Below the pieces are notes generated by a model, which saw only the letters and a list, made by a program, of their open reading frames with translations, was not told where the DNA came from and did not search any database. Below, one piece after another: positions 26,387 through 35,812 of a DNA stretch of 64,000 bases (positions are counted from its first letter, which is position 1; the number at the start of each line of letters is the position of its first letter). The position numbers were made by a program, and so were the translations under genes. Source of the stretch: Bryobacteraceae bacterium. GTDB taxonomy: Bacteria > Acidobacteriota > Terriglobia > Bryobacterales > Bryobacteraceae. The stretch covers positions 868,001 to 932,000 of the forward strand of contig JAWKHH010000003.1 of the NCBI GenBank assembly GCA_041394945.1, in the 5' to 3' direction.

Positions 26387-29300
26387 ATGACATCCCAGGA
26401 AGAACAACTACCAATTGGCCGCAAGAGAGTGGAACAGGTATTTCGGTTCCTCGAGGCTCTGAATCAGCATCGGAATCCTGCCGTTCGCCGCCTGGACGAA
26501 CAACTCTGGCATTTGTGGTTTCACAGGCTTCCGGACCACGCCTGCGTCCAGATCGGCGCTCTTGCCAATTCGTCTGGTGATCCCGTAGCAGGTGAGCAGA
26601 CCAAGGACTTCGTTTTGCGGGTCAGACGGCCGAAGCTAACCAACTGTCCAGTGCCCCCGCAAGTCCTTGCCCAATGGCTAGAACGCGGTTGGGAGGAGCC
26701 TTCGGGCAGTGTTCGCGTACGGCCAACCCGCAGCGAGACCGCTGGTGGCCAGACAATCCTCGTCTCGTTTGGGGACGATCCCAGGCGAACCAAAGCCCTC
26801 GATGAGTGGCGCAGGCAGCGCGACTTCTGGGCTCCCAACGAACAACTCTCTCGTTCGGCGATGGCAGTCTTTGAGAAACTCTACGAGATACGGGGGCAGA
26901 TTGAACGTGAAGGCGAGAACGTGGAGCTTGTGCTCGGCGAAGGAACGCTCAGTTGGAAGAAGCCGGATGGCAATGCCTTCCACCCGATCTTGCTGCAGCG
27001 GCTCCAACTCGATTTTGATCCGACAATACCCGAGTTCACGCTTACAGAATCTGAGGCACCCGTCGAAGTCTACGGAGCTCTGTTTCAGTCCATGGCTGAT
27101 GTTGATGGCAAGACCATCGCCCGGCTGAGATCCGAACTCGACTTGGGGAAGTACCATCCACTGGGCAAGGAGGACACGTCTGGTTTCCTGCGGAGCGTGG
27201 CGGTTCAGTTGTCACCGCACGGTGAGTTTGTCGCGGAAGAGGCAACGCGGGCTGCGGGTGATCATCCTGTTATTGGCCGGTCACCAGTTGTATTCCTCCG
27301 GCGGCGAACTCTGGGTTTTGCCATTTCATTGGAAGCCGCGATCCAGGCCGTTGCAGCAGGTGGCGAGGTTCCCCTATCTCTCCTGCGGGTTGTAGGAATT
27401 GAGTCCGGCCATGTGGAGATCGGAGACTCCAACCCACCTCTCAGCTGGTTGGAGGAAACGCAACCCGCCGATGTACTTCTCAGCAAGCCTGCCAATCCTG
27501 AGCAAATTCGGATAGCACAGCGCCTGGACGGACACGGCTCGGTGCTCGTCCAAGGACCGCCGGGAACCGGCAAAACGCACACTATCGCCAACCTCATCGG
27601 ACACCTACTCTCACAAGGCAAAAGCGTGCTGGTCACCAGCCACACGAGTAAGGCTCTCAGAGTCCTTCGCAACCACGTTGTGCCGGAACTACAGGCCCTT
27701 TGCGTGAGTGTGCTGGACAGCGATGTGGAAAGCCGCAAACAGCTCGAAACCTCGGTCGATTCGATTGTCAGCAGGTTGTCCATGAGCGATGCGGTCCAAA
27801 TGGAGAAGAGAGCAGCTGACCTTGAGAAGCAGCGGAATGGCTTGATCGGCCAGTATCGGCGATTTGCCAACGAAATGCTTCACGCGCGGTTCGACGAGTT
27901 CCGTGACGTTGTTGTAGCGGGCGAAGCGGTATCGCCATCGGTTGCGGCTCGATTTGTGCGGGATGAGAAGGCAAACCTTTCCTTTATCCCGAGTCCGGTC
28001 GAACTCGGTGCTCCACCTCCTCTTGCCGACCAAGAGCTGCACGAACTGTATAGGACCAACGGACAGGTGACACCGGACGACGAGGCCGAACTGGGTGGTC
28101 GACTGCCGTCGTTGAAAGATCTTCCTTCGCCGAGCGATTTCGAGGGCCTCGTTGGGGACCGCCTGAGGGAGACTCGCTGCGGGGCCACGGTCCGCAATGA
28201 TCTCTGGGCCGCACAGGACGACGATCTGGAAAATCTCGCTTCTCTCTTGGCCGCCTCGAATGCGATCACTGAGCAGATCCAGATCAGTTCACCGTGGCAA
28301 CTAGAAGCCATGCAGGCTGGCTTCGAGGGGACGGAAGGAAAACGGCCATGGGAATCCCTGCTGAAATTGATCGACGAGACGTGGCAAACCAGGAGCAGCG
28401 CAGCGGACCTCATATTGACGCACGATCCGGTGCCGCCGCCCGGCTGGCAAGAGGATGAACTGGAACGTGTGACTGAGGAACTCCGAGTTCATACGGCCAA
28501 TGGAGGGAGCCTCTCATTCCTAACGCTTGTAACGAGGTCCAGTTGGAAGCGGTTTATCCGCGAGGCTAGAACCGCAACTGGCGAACCTAGGCGAGCCGAA
28601 CACTTTGAAGCCTTACAGCAGGCGGCCAGACTTTTCGCTTTGCGTTCACGGCTTACGGCGCGATGGGCAAAGCAGATGGTGCCGCTTGGCGGTCCTGGAC
28701 TAGAAAGCCTCGGGGCGGAACCCGAAGTGGGCTGTCGTCAAGTCGCCGAGATCCTTCGGCGGTGCCTTTCATGGGAGAAGGAGATCTGGGATCCCTTCGA
28801 ACGGCAGATGCAGGAGGTTGGCTTCCGGTTCAAGCGACTACTTGATGAGCAACCGCCACGTGCCGGCCACGGCGGTCAATTGCTCCGATTAGCCGACACG
28901 ATCGAAGGACCATTCAAAGAGGGCATGCAAGCCAAGATTTCTGGACTTCGGGTTGCGGCAATCACTGCCCGTCTTCGAATTGCAGATGAGCTATTGAAAG
29001 AGGCCGCAGCGGACGACCAGGTGACAAGAGTCGTCGCTAGGCTGCGCGTTGCCATCGGCAAGTTCGATGCCGTGTCCTACGCCGAGGCTTTTTCGCGACT
29101 ACAAGATCTTTACGACCGCCGGAAGCATCTCATCCGCCGCCAGGAACTCCTGGACAAGCTCCGTCCGATTGCTCCCGGTTGGGCTGCTGCGATCGGCGCT
29201 CGGGTTGGGGTACATGCAGAAGCTGTGCCACCTCCCCGCATCCAAGATGCTTGGCGTTGGAGGCAGTTCACCGACGAACTCGAACAGCGGGCCGCTACCT

Positions 29301-30916
29301 CTATTCGCGACCTACAGGACCGCCTCTCCCGAATCGAACACGATATTCGGACCTGCACGGCTGAATTGATTGAACAAAAGGCCTGGGCTGCGCAACTTCG
29401 CAGGACCGAGAGGAATCTGCAGCAGAAGCAAGCCCTCGTTGGCTGGCTAGACACTGTCAAGAAGATGGGCAAGGGCACCGGCATCCGAGTACCTAAGCTG
29501 AAAGCCGAGGCAAACCGACTGATGACTCAGTGTCGCGGTGCCGTTCCCGTGTGGATCATGCCCCTTTCGAGAGTTGCCGACAACTTCGATCCACGAACGG
29601 CTCGGTTCGACGTGGTGATCATTGACGAGGCAAGCCAGTCCGACGTCATGGGGCTCTTGGCCTTGTACATGGCAGATAAGGCCATCGTCGTTGGCGACCA
29701 CGAGCAGGTCAGCCCGTCGGCCGTTGGACAGGAACTGAGCGTGGTGCAGCATCTCATAGATGAGTTCCTCGATGGTGTGCCGAACGCACATCTCTACGAT
29801 GGGCAGACATCAATCTACGATCTGGCGCGTCAGTCCTTCGGAGGAACTATCAGACTCGTTGAGCACTTCCGCTGTGTTCCAGAGATCATCCAATTCAGCA
29901 ACCAACTCTCCTACGAGGGCGCGATCAGGCCCCTTCGCGACGCCAGTTCCGTGAATCTCAAGCCGCCGGTGATTGCACACAGGGTGGCGAACGGTTACTT
30001 AGTGGGCAAGCGTAATGAGGCCGAAGCCGAAGAGACCGCCGCGCTAATAATCGCCGCCACCGAGCAACGGGAGTATGCGGGCAAGACTATCGGCGTCATT
30101 TCCCTCGTCGGCGAGGAGCAAGCGTTCCTAATCGACTCGATACTGCGCAGGAATCTTTCGGAAGAAGAGTTTAAGCTTGAACACAACATCCTTTGCGGTA
30201 CTCCTTCCCAGTTCCAGGGAGACGAGCGCGACGTTGCGTTTCTCAGCGTGGTCGATTCCTCTGACGGCGGCGTGCTGAGGATACGCGAAGAGCAGATGTT
30301 TAAGCAACGATATAACGTCGCGGCGAGCCGAGCTCGCGATCAGATGTGGGTTGTCCATTCGATCGATCCGAGGAGTCACCTCAAGCCTGGGGATCTCCGG
30401 CGACGTCTCATCGAATATGCTGAAGATCCGGGTAAGATCTTGCGAGCGCTCGAAAGCCTTGAGGCCGACGCCGATTCAGATTTCGAATTGGAGGTTGGCG
30501 CGAGGCTCACGCGACTCGGCTACAAAGTGATCCCCCAATGGCGGGTTGGACACTACCGAATCGACATGGTGGTGGTAGGGGCCAACGGGAAACGGTTGGC
30601 AGTCGAATGCGACGGTGACCGTTATCATCCCATCGAGAAGCTCCCCGACGACATGGCGCGGCAGGCAGTATTGGAGCGTTTGGGATGGACTTTCGTGCGG
30701 CTACGAGGCAGCCAGTTTTTCCGCGATCCCGACAAAACACTGGAGCCACTCCTGCAACGCCTGAGGGCACTGGCAATTGAGCCCCAAGCCAGCACAGAGG
30801 ACCATGTGGAGCCAGTGGAGCCAATCGGCTCGGAATTGCGTGATCGGGTCGTGCGACGCGCGCACGAAATTCTTCGAGAGTGGCGAGGCACCGAGGAATC
30901 TGCCGAACCGACTTGA
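26387..30916 (+). CDS. Large SF1 (Upf1-like) helicase with C-terminal PD-(D/E)XK nuclease
   Basis: This 1509-aa protein has an N-terminal region of about 370 residues of unknown fold. Helicase motif I is GPPGTGKT (390-397), and a long helical and coiled-coil insertion fills about residues 440-1000. Motif II is IIDEAS (Asp1080-Glu1081), followed by GDHEQVSPS, the motif IV-like VEHFRCVPEI, and motifs V/VI TPSQFQGDERDVAFL and YNVAASRARDQMW. From about residue 1365 comes a Vsr/MTES_1575-like nuclease fold: RIDMVVV (Asp1393) and AVECDGD (Glu1407, Asp1409). Helicase-nuclease fusions of this type are common single-gene cargo in defence islands. It is the only intact large gene in the tRNA-Phe island. 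A role in restricting foreign DNA or RNA is inference. Confidence 0.85.
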   Translation: MTSQEEQLPIGRKRVEQVFRFLEALNQHRNPAVRRLDEQLWHLWFHRLPDHACVQIGALANSSGDPVAGEQTKDFVLRVRRPKLTNCPVPPQVLAQWLERGWEEPSGSVRVRPTRSETAGGQTILVSFGDDPRRTKALDEWRRQRDFWAPNEQLSRSAMAVFEKLYEIRGQIEREGENVELVLGEGTLSWKKPDGNAFHPILLQRLQLDFDPTIPEFTLTESEAPVEVYGALFQSMADVDGKTIARLRSELDLGKYHPLGKEDTSGFLRSVAVQLSPHGEFVAEEATRAAGDHPVIGRSPVVFLRRRTLGFAISLEAAIQAVAAGGEVPLSLLRVVGIESGHVEIGDSNPPLSWLEETQPADVLLSKPANPEQIRIAQRLDGHGSVLVQGPPGTGKTHTIANLIGHLLSQGKSVLVTSHTSKALRVLRNHVVPELQALCVSVLDSDVESRKQLETSVDSIVSRLSMSDAVQMEKRAADLEKQRNGLIGQYRRFANEMLHARFDEFRDVVVAGEAVSPSVAARFVRDEKANLSFIPSPVELGAPPPLADQELHELYRTNGQVTPDDEAELGGRLPSLKDLPSPSDFEGLVGDRLRETRCGATVRNDLWAAQDDDLENLASLLAASNAITEQIQISSPWQLEAMQAGFEGTEGKRPWESLLKLIDETWQTRSSAADLILTHDPVPPPGWQEDELERVTEELRVHTANGGSLSFLTLVTRSSWKRFIREARTATGEPRRAEHFEALQQAARLFALRSRLTARWAKQMVPLGGPGLESLGAEPEVGCRQVAEILRRCLSWEKEIWDPFERQMQEVGFRFKRLLDEQPPRAGHGGQLLRLADTIEGPFKEGMQAKISGLRVAAITARLRIADELLKEAAADDQVTRVVARLRVAIGKFDAVSYAEAFSRLQDLYDRRKHLIRRQELLDKLRPIAPGWAAAIGARVGVHAEAVPPPRIQDAWRWRQFTDELEQRAATSIRDLQDRLSRIEHDIRTCTAELIEQKAWAAQLRRTERNLQQKQALVGWLDTVKKMGKGTGIRVPKLKAEANRLMTQCRGAVPVWIMPLSRVADNFDPRTARFDVVIIDEASQSDVMGLLALYMADKAIVVGDHEQVSPSAVGQELSVVQHLIDEFLDGVPNAHLYDGQTSIYDLARQSFGGTIRLVEHFRCVPEIIQFSNQLSYEGAIRPLRDASSVNLKPPVIAHRVANGYLVGKRNEAEAEETAALIIAATEQREYAGKTIGVISLVGEEQAFLIDSILRRNLSEEEFKLEHNILCGTPSQFQGDERDVAFLSVVDSSDGGVLRIREEQMFKQRYNVAASRARDQMWVVHSIDPRSHLKPGDLRRRLIEYAEDPGKILRALESLEADADSDFELEVGARLTRLGYKVIPQWRVGHYRIDMVVVGANGKRLAVECDGDRYHPIEKLPDDMARQAVLERLGWTFVRLRGSQFFRDPDKTLEPLLQRLRALAIEPQASTEDHVEPVEPIGSELRDRVVRRAHEILREWRGTEESAEPT

Positions 30917-30932
30917 CGAGGTTCAGGAAGGC

Positions 30933-31298
30933 TTGCCACTGCAGTATTCCGGACACGCAAACGGCAGCGGTTTCCAGTTCGCGCCTGATTTGGAGGTTGA
31001 CGAAGACGGCGCTGAGGAAGGTTCCTTGTTGCTCGAACAACCATCCCTGTTCGGAGGCGTGAAGCTCTCCAAAGACGTGACAGCTGAGGAAGTTCGGGCA
31101 GCGATTCACGGCGCAGTTCCCGATTCCGGTCGAATCGATCGGGAGGCGGTGATTCGGAAGGCCGCTCAAGCCCTCGGGTTCGTTCGCGTAAGCAAACCAC
31201 TTCGCAGTAGAATCAACAAGACCATCGGCGCAGAAGTCCGATATGGACGGTTAGCGAAAGACTCAGATTGGAACTTTGTTTGGCGCGACAGGAACTGA
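30933..31298 (+). CDS. Detached C-terminal winged-helix-like (DUF3320-like) module of the helicase
   Basis: A frame in the +1 register relative to the helicase stays open across the helicase stop and ends at 31298. After an acidic linker (DLEVDEDGAEEGSLLLEQP) it encodes VTAEEVRAAIHGAVPDSGRIDREAVIRKAAQALGF and KPLRSRINKTIG. This helical pattern ends in DWNFVWR, resembling the winged-helix tail found at the C-terminus of related helicases. The only credible start here is a weak TTG near 30933 without a good ribosome site. It is either a frameshift-separated domain or a separate small subunit. Confidence 0.5.
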   Translation: MPLQYSGHANGSGFQFAPDLEVDEDGAEEGSLLLEQPSLFGGVKLSKDVTAEEVRAAIHGAVPDSGRIDREAVIRKAAQALGFVRVSKPLRSRINKTIGAEVRYGRLAKDSDWNFVWRDRN

Positions 31299-31401
31299 CT
31301 GGAGCGCCAGCAACGGATCAACTCACGCCGCGGCCTCTCGCCTCGGGTCCAAATCCATCCCAACCAGTGGCACCCGGAGCGGTACGTATTGCCGACGCAA
31401 C

Positions 31402-31417
31402 CCGTCCCTGGCCACCA
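31402..31417 (+). repeat. Right attachment-site repeat (16 bp)
   Basis: Identical to 24707-24722. It marks the right end of the roughly 6.7-kb island. Immediately after it the sequence returns to the GC-rich codon style of the chromosome with the amidohydrolase gene. Confidence 0.85.
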
Positions 31418-31429
31418 CGGAATTTACAT

Positions 31430-31465
31430 CCCCGGAGACACCACGCTCCGGGGTTTGTCTTGTTT
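31430..31465 (+). terminator. Original tRNA-Phe terminator, displaced by the island
   Basis: CCCCGGAG (31430-31437) pairs with CTCCGGGG (31446-31453) around an 8-nt loop, followed by the T-rich TTTGTCTTGTTT. It is a standard rho-independent shape. Before insertion it would have stood about 13 bp after the tRNA. It could also serve as the end of the minus-strand amidohydrolase transcript, although the T-tract favours the plus strand. Confidence 0.6.
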
Positions 31466-31480
31466 GCCCGCGCCGCGGAC

Positions 31481-32308
31481 CTACAACCGGTACGCCTCGC
31501 GCGCCGTCCCGCTCCAAAACCGCTCCCGCTCCGCCTCGCTCAGCTCCGCCACCGCCCGCGCCACCGTGTCGTGCCAAAGCCGGTAGTTGCCCGCCGCCAG
31601 CAGCACCGGCCAATCGGACCCGAACATCAGCCGCTTCGGCGTGAACGTATCGATCGCCGTAGCCACGTACGGCGCAAGGTCCGCCGGCGACCAGTGCAGC
31701 CAGTCCGCCTCCGTCACCATCCCGGAAAGCTTGCAGTAGACGTTCTCCCGCTCCGCCAGTTGACGCATCAGAGTCCGCCACGGCTCGAGCACATGACCCT
31801 GGATCAGCGGCTTGGCGATGTGATCGAGTACGAACACCTGGTTCGGGTGCCGGTCCACGAACGTGATTGCCTGCTTGAGGTGCCGCTCGTAAATCAGAAT
31901 GTCGTAGACCAGCTTCCGCGGCGCGAGCTTCGCCACGCCTTCGTTGAACTTCGGATCGTCCATCAGCTCATTGGCCGGCTCGGATTGCAGGATGTGCCGG
32001 ACGCCTTTGAACTTCCCATCGCCGGTGAAGCGGTCGAGCTCCGCCTCCACGTTCTTCCCGGCCAGTTCCACCCAGCCCACCACGCCCACGATCTTCGGCT
32101 CCGCGCCGGCGATCTCGAGCAGCCACCGCGTCTCTTCGACCGTCTCGCGCGCCTGCACGCTGATCGCCGCGTCCACGCCCGCCTCGGCCATCGCCAGCCG
32201 CAGGTCCGCCGCGAGAAAGTCCCGCCGCAGCAGCTTCATGTCGTCGCCGATCCAGCCGTACTCCGCCGGCGTGTACTTCCAGAAATGGTGGTGGGTGTCG
32301 ATCTTCAT
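31481..32308 (-). CDS. Amidohydrolase-2 family protein (lactonase-like)
   Basis: This 275-aa TIM-barrel metal hydrolase starts MKIDTHHHFW (metal HxH) and has VLDHIAKP and LMFGSDWPVLL with the conserved Asp. Length and motifs match the L-fuconolactonase/2-pyrone-4,6-dicarboxylate hydrolase branch, which hydrolyses sugar lactones. ATG 32308 is chosen because the motif begins there. It lies 23 bp after the last polysaccharide glycosyltransferase on the same strand and may only be a co-transcribed neighbour. Confidence 0.8.
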   Translation of the reverse strand: MKIDTHHHFWKYTPAEYGWIGDDMKLLRRDFLAADLRLAMAEAGVDAAISVQARETVEETRWLLEIAGAEPKIVGVVGWVELAGKNVEAELDRFTGDGKFKGVRHILQSEPANELMDDPKFNEGVAKLAPRKLVYDILIYERHLKQAITFVDRHPNQVFVLDHIAKPLIQGHVLEPWRTLMRQLAERENVYCKLSGMVTEADWLHWSPADLAPYVATAIDTFTPKRLMFGSDWPVLLAAGNYRLWHDTVARAVAELSEAERERFWSGTAREAYRL

Positions 32309-32331
32309 CCGCGCAACGACAATTATAGGCG

Positions 32332-33390
32332 TCAGCGGCTGAGCGTCGAAAGCGTGCTCGCGGCCTCCCGGTTCGTCGAAAGATCGAACAACCCGCGCAG
32401 GAATCCCAGCCCGTAGGAGAACTGGAACGCGGCGAACACAAACGGCATGATCGGGATATACTTCCACCGCGCCGGTTTCGCGCAAACGGCCACCGTCGCC
32501 GCCATTGATGCCGCCACGTACGTCCCCACCACCGCCGCCAACATCCATCGCGACATTGCCAGCGCCGGAACCGCCAGCGACAGCAGCGCCAGGATCCCGA
32601 ACAGCCCCACCGCGCCCACGAAACTCCCCGGAACCAGATGCCGCCACGACGCCGGGATATGATGCTTCCTCAGCACGCGGACCTTCCAGTAACCGTATTG
32701 GTAATACTGCTTCCAAAGTCCCTTCAGCGTCGAACGCGGACTGTACCAGAAGCGGATCTTCGGCGTCTGGAAGATCTTCCCGCCGGCGCGCTGGATGCGC
32801 AGGTTCAGTTCATCGTCCTGGTTGCGCACCAGCTCTTCATCGAACAGCCCGAGTTCAATCAGCTTGTCCTTGCGCCAGCAGCCGAACATCACCGTATCCA
32901 CCCAACCCTCGTACGCCGTGTCGTGGAAGCGCGCCCCGCCGCTGCCGAACGGCGAATGAAACGCCAGCGCGATCGCCTCCTGCGTGTAGCCTTTGGCCTC
33001 CGTAATCGTCGGGCCGCCGGTGTTCCACGCGCCAGTGGCCTCGAGCGCCTCCACGCTCTGCCGCAGGTAGTCCGGCGCGTAGCGCGAGTGCGCGTCCAGC
33101 CGGATGATGTATTCGCCCCACGCCTGCCGGATCGCCCGGTTCAGGCCCGGCGCAACGATCTTTTCCGGATTGTCCACCACGCGCAGTTCGCGATACGGAC
33201 CGCCGCGGAAGCGCGGCACGAACTTCGCGATCGCCTCGCGCGTGCCGTCGTCGCTCATTCCCTCCGAAATCAGCACCTCGCATTCGATGCCGGTGAGATC
33301 CTGCGCCAGCAGCGATTCAAGCAGCGGCTCGATGTACTTCTTCTCGTTGCGGCACGGAATCACCACTGTCACTGTCTTGTTGGATTTCAC
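32332..33390 (-). CDS. Family 2 glycosyltransferase with C-terminal membrane helices (ExoA-like)
   Basis: This 352-aa protein has a GT-A domain at the N-terminus (VTVVIPCRNEKKYIEPLL, RLDAHSRYAPDYL as the DxD-like site, RNQDDELNLRI). Two or three membrane helices follow (about residues 245-330). It resembles succinoglycan ExoA-type inner-membrane transferases. The start GTG 33390 overlaps the CapK-like gene stop by 4 bp. Confidence 0.85.
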   Translation of the reverse strand: MKSNKTVTVVIPCRNEKKYIEPLLESLLAQDLTGIECEVLISEGMSDDGTREAIAKFVPRFRGGPYRELRVVDNPEKIVAPGLNRAIRQAWGEYIIRLDAHSRYAPDYLRQSVEALEATGAWNTGGPTITEAKGYTQEAIALAFHSPFGSGGARFHDTAYEGWVDTVMFGCWRKDKLIELGLFDEELVRNQDDELNLRIQRAGGKIFQTPKIRFWYSPRSTLKGLWKQYYQYGYWKVRVLRKHHIPASWRHLVPGSFVGAVGLFGILALLSLAVPALAMSRWMLAAVVGTYVAASMAATVAVCAKPARWKYIPIMPFVFAAFQFSYGLGFLRGLFDLSTNREAASTLSTLSR

Positions 33391-34730
33391 GGCTCCACCT
33401 CCGAAACAATAAACCGGTGCTTGCCGCCCTTGGTCACGGGCAGGGAGTCCACGCGGTCGATACGAATCTCCAGATCGTCACCGGCGCCGTTGCGGCGCAG
33501 ATTGCCGATCAGCTTGCGCTCGAGTTCCTGGGTATATTTGTGTCCGGGCAGCAGCAGCAGCCGCACCGTGATCGACTTTAACTCGCGCTGCAGCACCTGC
33601 CATGAATCGATCTCCGGCGATTGCAGGGACTTGTTGAACACGTGCCCCATCAGCCGCGCCCCGGAGGGCGTCACCACCGTATCGGCCGCCCGGCCCTGAA
33701 TCGAATCGAGCATCGGCCATTGGCGCCCGCACGGACACGCGAAATCGCCGAGCCCCGTCGCCAGGTCGCCCGGCTGATACCGGAGAAACGGCGTCGGACC
33801 CGGATGAAAACGCGTCACCGTCACCATCCCGGGCGTGCCGTCCGGCGCCGGGATCCCCGCCGAATCCACCAACTCCAGCGCCACGTCGAAGGCGTGCACG
33901 TGATATCCCACTCCGCTGCCGCACTGCGCCGCCAGTTGAAAACCCTCGCCGCACCCGTACGTGTCCGTCACCCGCACCCGGAACGCCTTCTCGATCGTCT
34001 CCCGCCGCAAGGGCGGAAGCATGTCGCCCCACGTCGCCACGGATTTCAGAGGCCGTGTCCAACCGCGCTGCGCCGCGCGCCGCGCCAGAAAGTAAATCGC
34101 CGGCGGATAGCCCCACAGATGCTCGATCTTCTCCCGCTCCATCTGATCCAGCCGCCGGTCGAGCTGATCGTCGCGCAGTTCCGCCGCGAACGCGTAGCGG
34201 CATCCGAGCATTGCGTCCTTGAACCGCCGGTCCAGGCTCCGCGTCATGTTCATCCCGGTCATCATGTGCGGCTCGCCGATTTCCCATCCCGCCCATTCCA
34301 GGGCCAGAAATGTGGAAGCGCGATAAGTCCCGGCGGTCTCGGAATCCTCCCTCACGCTGAACAGCTTCCCGGTGGAGCCCGACGTCCCGGCGTTATACGT
34401 GGGGAGCCCCGTGTCCCGAACCACTCCCTCCGGATAGGCGGCGCGAATCATGTCCTTGGTCACCACCGGCAGCACCGGCAGATCGGCCAGCCCGCGAATG
34501 TCGCCCGGCTTCACACCCGCCTCGTCCATCAGGCCGCGGTAGAAAGCCGTATCCCGATAGCAAACCTGCACCAGCTCGCGTAGCGCCCGGTCGCGCCACT
34601 GGTCCACTCGTTCCCGATCCCACCACTGCGCCTGTTCCAGGAACTTCAGCCGTTCCATCATCCCCTGCCGGAACACTCGGTCCCCGGCGGGAAGAATCAC
34701 CTGACGCAGGAGGCGGCGATACAACTTCAC
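33387..34730 (-). CDS. CapK/phenylacetate-CoA ligase-like adenylate-forming protein
   Basis: This 447-aa protein starts at GTG 34730, overlapping the upstream transferase by 4 bp. It has the adenylation P-loop-like YNAGTSGSTGKLF, the YGCGEGFQLAAQC region, and FLRYQPGDLATG with CPCGRQWPML, and ends TKGGKHRFIVSE. CapK-type proteins are encoded in many capsule loci. They are thought to activate an acyl or amino-acid group for polysaccharide decoration, but few have been tested. This fits the acyl carrier protein elsewhere in the locus. Confidence 0.8.
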   Translation of the reverse strand: MKLYRRLLRQVILPAGDRVFRQGMMERLKFLEQAQWWDRERVDQWRDRALRELVQVCYRDTAFYRGLMDEAGVKPGDIRGLADLPVLPVVTKDMIRAAYPEGVVRDTGLPTYNAGTSGSTGKLFSVREDSETAGTYRASTFLALEWAGWEIGEPHMMTGMNMTRSLDRRFKDAMLGCRYAFAAELRDDQLDRRLDQMEREKIEHLWGYPPAIYFLARRAAQRGWTRPLKSVATWGDMLPPLRRETIEKAFRVRVTDTYGCGEGFQLAAQCGSGVGYHVHAFDVALELVDSAGIPAPDGTPGMVTVTRFHPGPTPFLRYQPGDLATGLGDFACPCGRQWPMLDSIQGRAADTVVTPSGARLMGHVFNKSLQSPEIDSWQVLQRELKSITVRLLLLPGHKYTQELERKLIGNLRRNGAGDDLEIRIDRVDSLPVTKGGKHRFIVSEVEP

Positions 34731-35812
34731 GATTGAGCCTCCCTGATTGCTTGCTCGAACAGTTCGTTCCAGCGCGGCAGTATCGCGCTCCAGTCGTACT
34801 GTTCGGCGGTTCGACGCCCCGCCGCGGATATCCGTCCGGCGAGGCCTTTCTCGATCAACAGCCGCCGCACCGCCGCCGCCATTGCTTCGGCGTTGCAGGC
34901 CGGCGCCAGCAGTCCATTGCCTTCGTGGGTCACGATATGCGGCACGCCGCCCACATCGGTGCTCACCACGCACGTGCCGCACGCCATCGCCTCCAGCAGC
35001 GTCACCGGCATGTTGTCGACGTTGGTCGTGTTCAGATAGATGTCGCCCGCCGCCATCGCTTCCGGCACCTGCTCTTTCGGAATCGCCCCCACGTATCGAA
35101 TCCGGTCTTCCACGCTCAGCCGCCACGCCTCGGCTTTCACTGACTTCAGTGACCCGTCCTTGTCCGGACCGGTCATCGTCAGCCGCACATCGGGAAACTC
35201 GTCCTTGAGCAGCGCCACCACGCGCGGAGCCAGTTCGGGGTTGTAGATGCGATGGAACGAACGGAGCCACACCAGCGTCGCCTCCGGCGACGTCCGTTGC
35301 CGGTACCCGTAGCGGCCCACCTCGATCGCGTTTGGCGTCAGCGTCAGCCTGTCGTGGTAGCTCTGCAACTGTTCCAGCAGATATCCCGACGGTACGGTCA
35401 CCGCCGCCGCCCCGCGCAGCAACCGGGTTGCCCGTCGCGGCCACTTCGCGAAAAACTTCGGCAGCGCGCCGCCGTGCAGCGTCAGAATGTACGGCTTGCC
35501 GGCCATGCGCGCCACCGCGCAAACCGCTTCCGCCCACAGGAAAGACCGGCCGCTGAACACGTCCACCTGCGCCACGTCGTAGTCCCGCCGGCGCTTCCAC
35601 GCCGTCGCCGCCATATCGATCATCCGCTCGGTGCGGCCGGTCTTGGACGATGTCGTGATCGTCTCCACCCCCGTCGCCGCCAGCCGCTCGGCCAGTTCCT
35701 CGCACACCTGCCGGGCCACCGTGCCGCGCCCCGATAGAAAATTTCCCACCACCAGTACGCGGCCCCGAAACGCGGCCGCCGGGCGCGTTTCGATTGTCGC
35801 CAGGGAAGTCAT
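34727..35812 (-). CDS. Family 4 glycosyltransferase
   Basis: This 361-aa GT-B protein has an N-lobe start with a glycine loop (VLVVGNFLSGRGTVARQV) and DVAQVDVFSGRSFLW. The nucleotide-sugar lobe has LTMTGPDKDGSLKSV, GAIPKEQVPEAMAAGDIYL and the family EX7E-type region VTLLEAMACGTCVVSTDVGG. It transfers a sugar in the growing repeat unit; donor and linkage cannot be read. It overlaps CapK by 4 bp and the beta-helix gene by 4 bp. Confidence 0.88.
   Translation of the reverse strand: MTSLATIETRPAAAFRGRVLVVGNFLSGRGTVARQVCEELAERLAATGVETITTSSKTGRTERMIDMAATAWKRRRDYDVAQVDVFSGRSFLWAEAVCAVARMAGKPYILTLHGGALPKFFAKWPRRATRLLRGAAAVTVPSGYLLEQLQSYHDRLTLTPNAIEVGRYGYRQRTSPEATLVWLRSFHRIYNPELAPRVVALLKDEFPDVRLTMTGPDKDGSLKSVKAEAWRLSVEDRIRYVGAIPKEQVPEAMAAGDIYLNTTNVDNMPVTLLEAMACGTCVVSTDVGGVPHIVTHEGNGLLAPACNAEAMAAAVRRLLIEKGLAGRISAAGRRTAEQYDWSAILPRWNELFEQAIREAQS

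Noticed and set aside
24647..31417. Tyrosine integrase expected for a tRNA island
   Set aside because: No open frame with the R-H-R-Y motif set was seen between the repeats. Only the serine-recombinase C-terminus is present.
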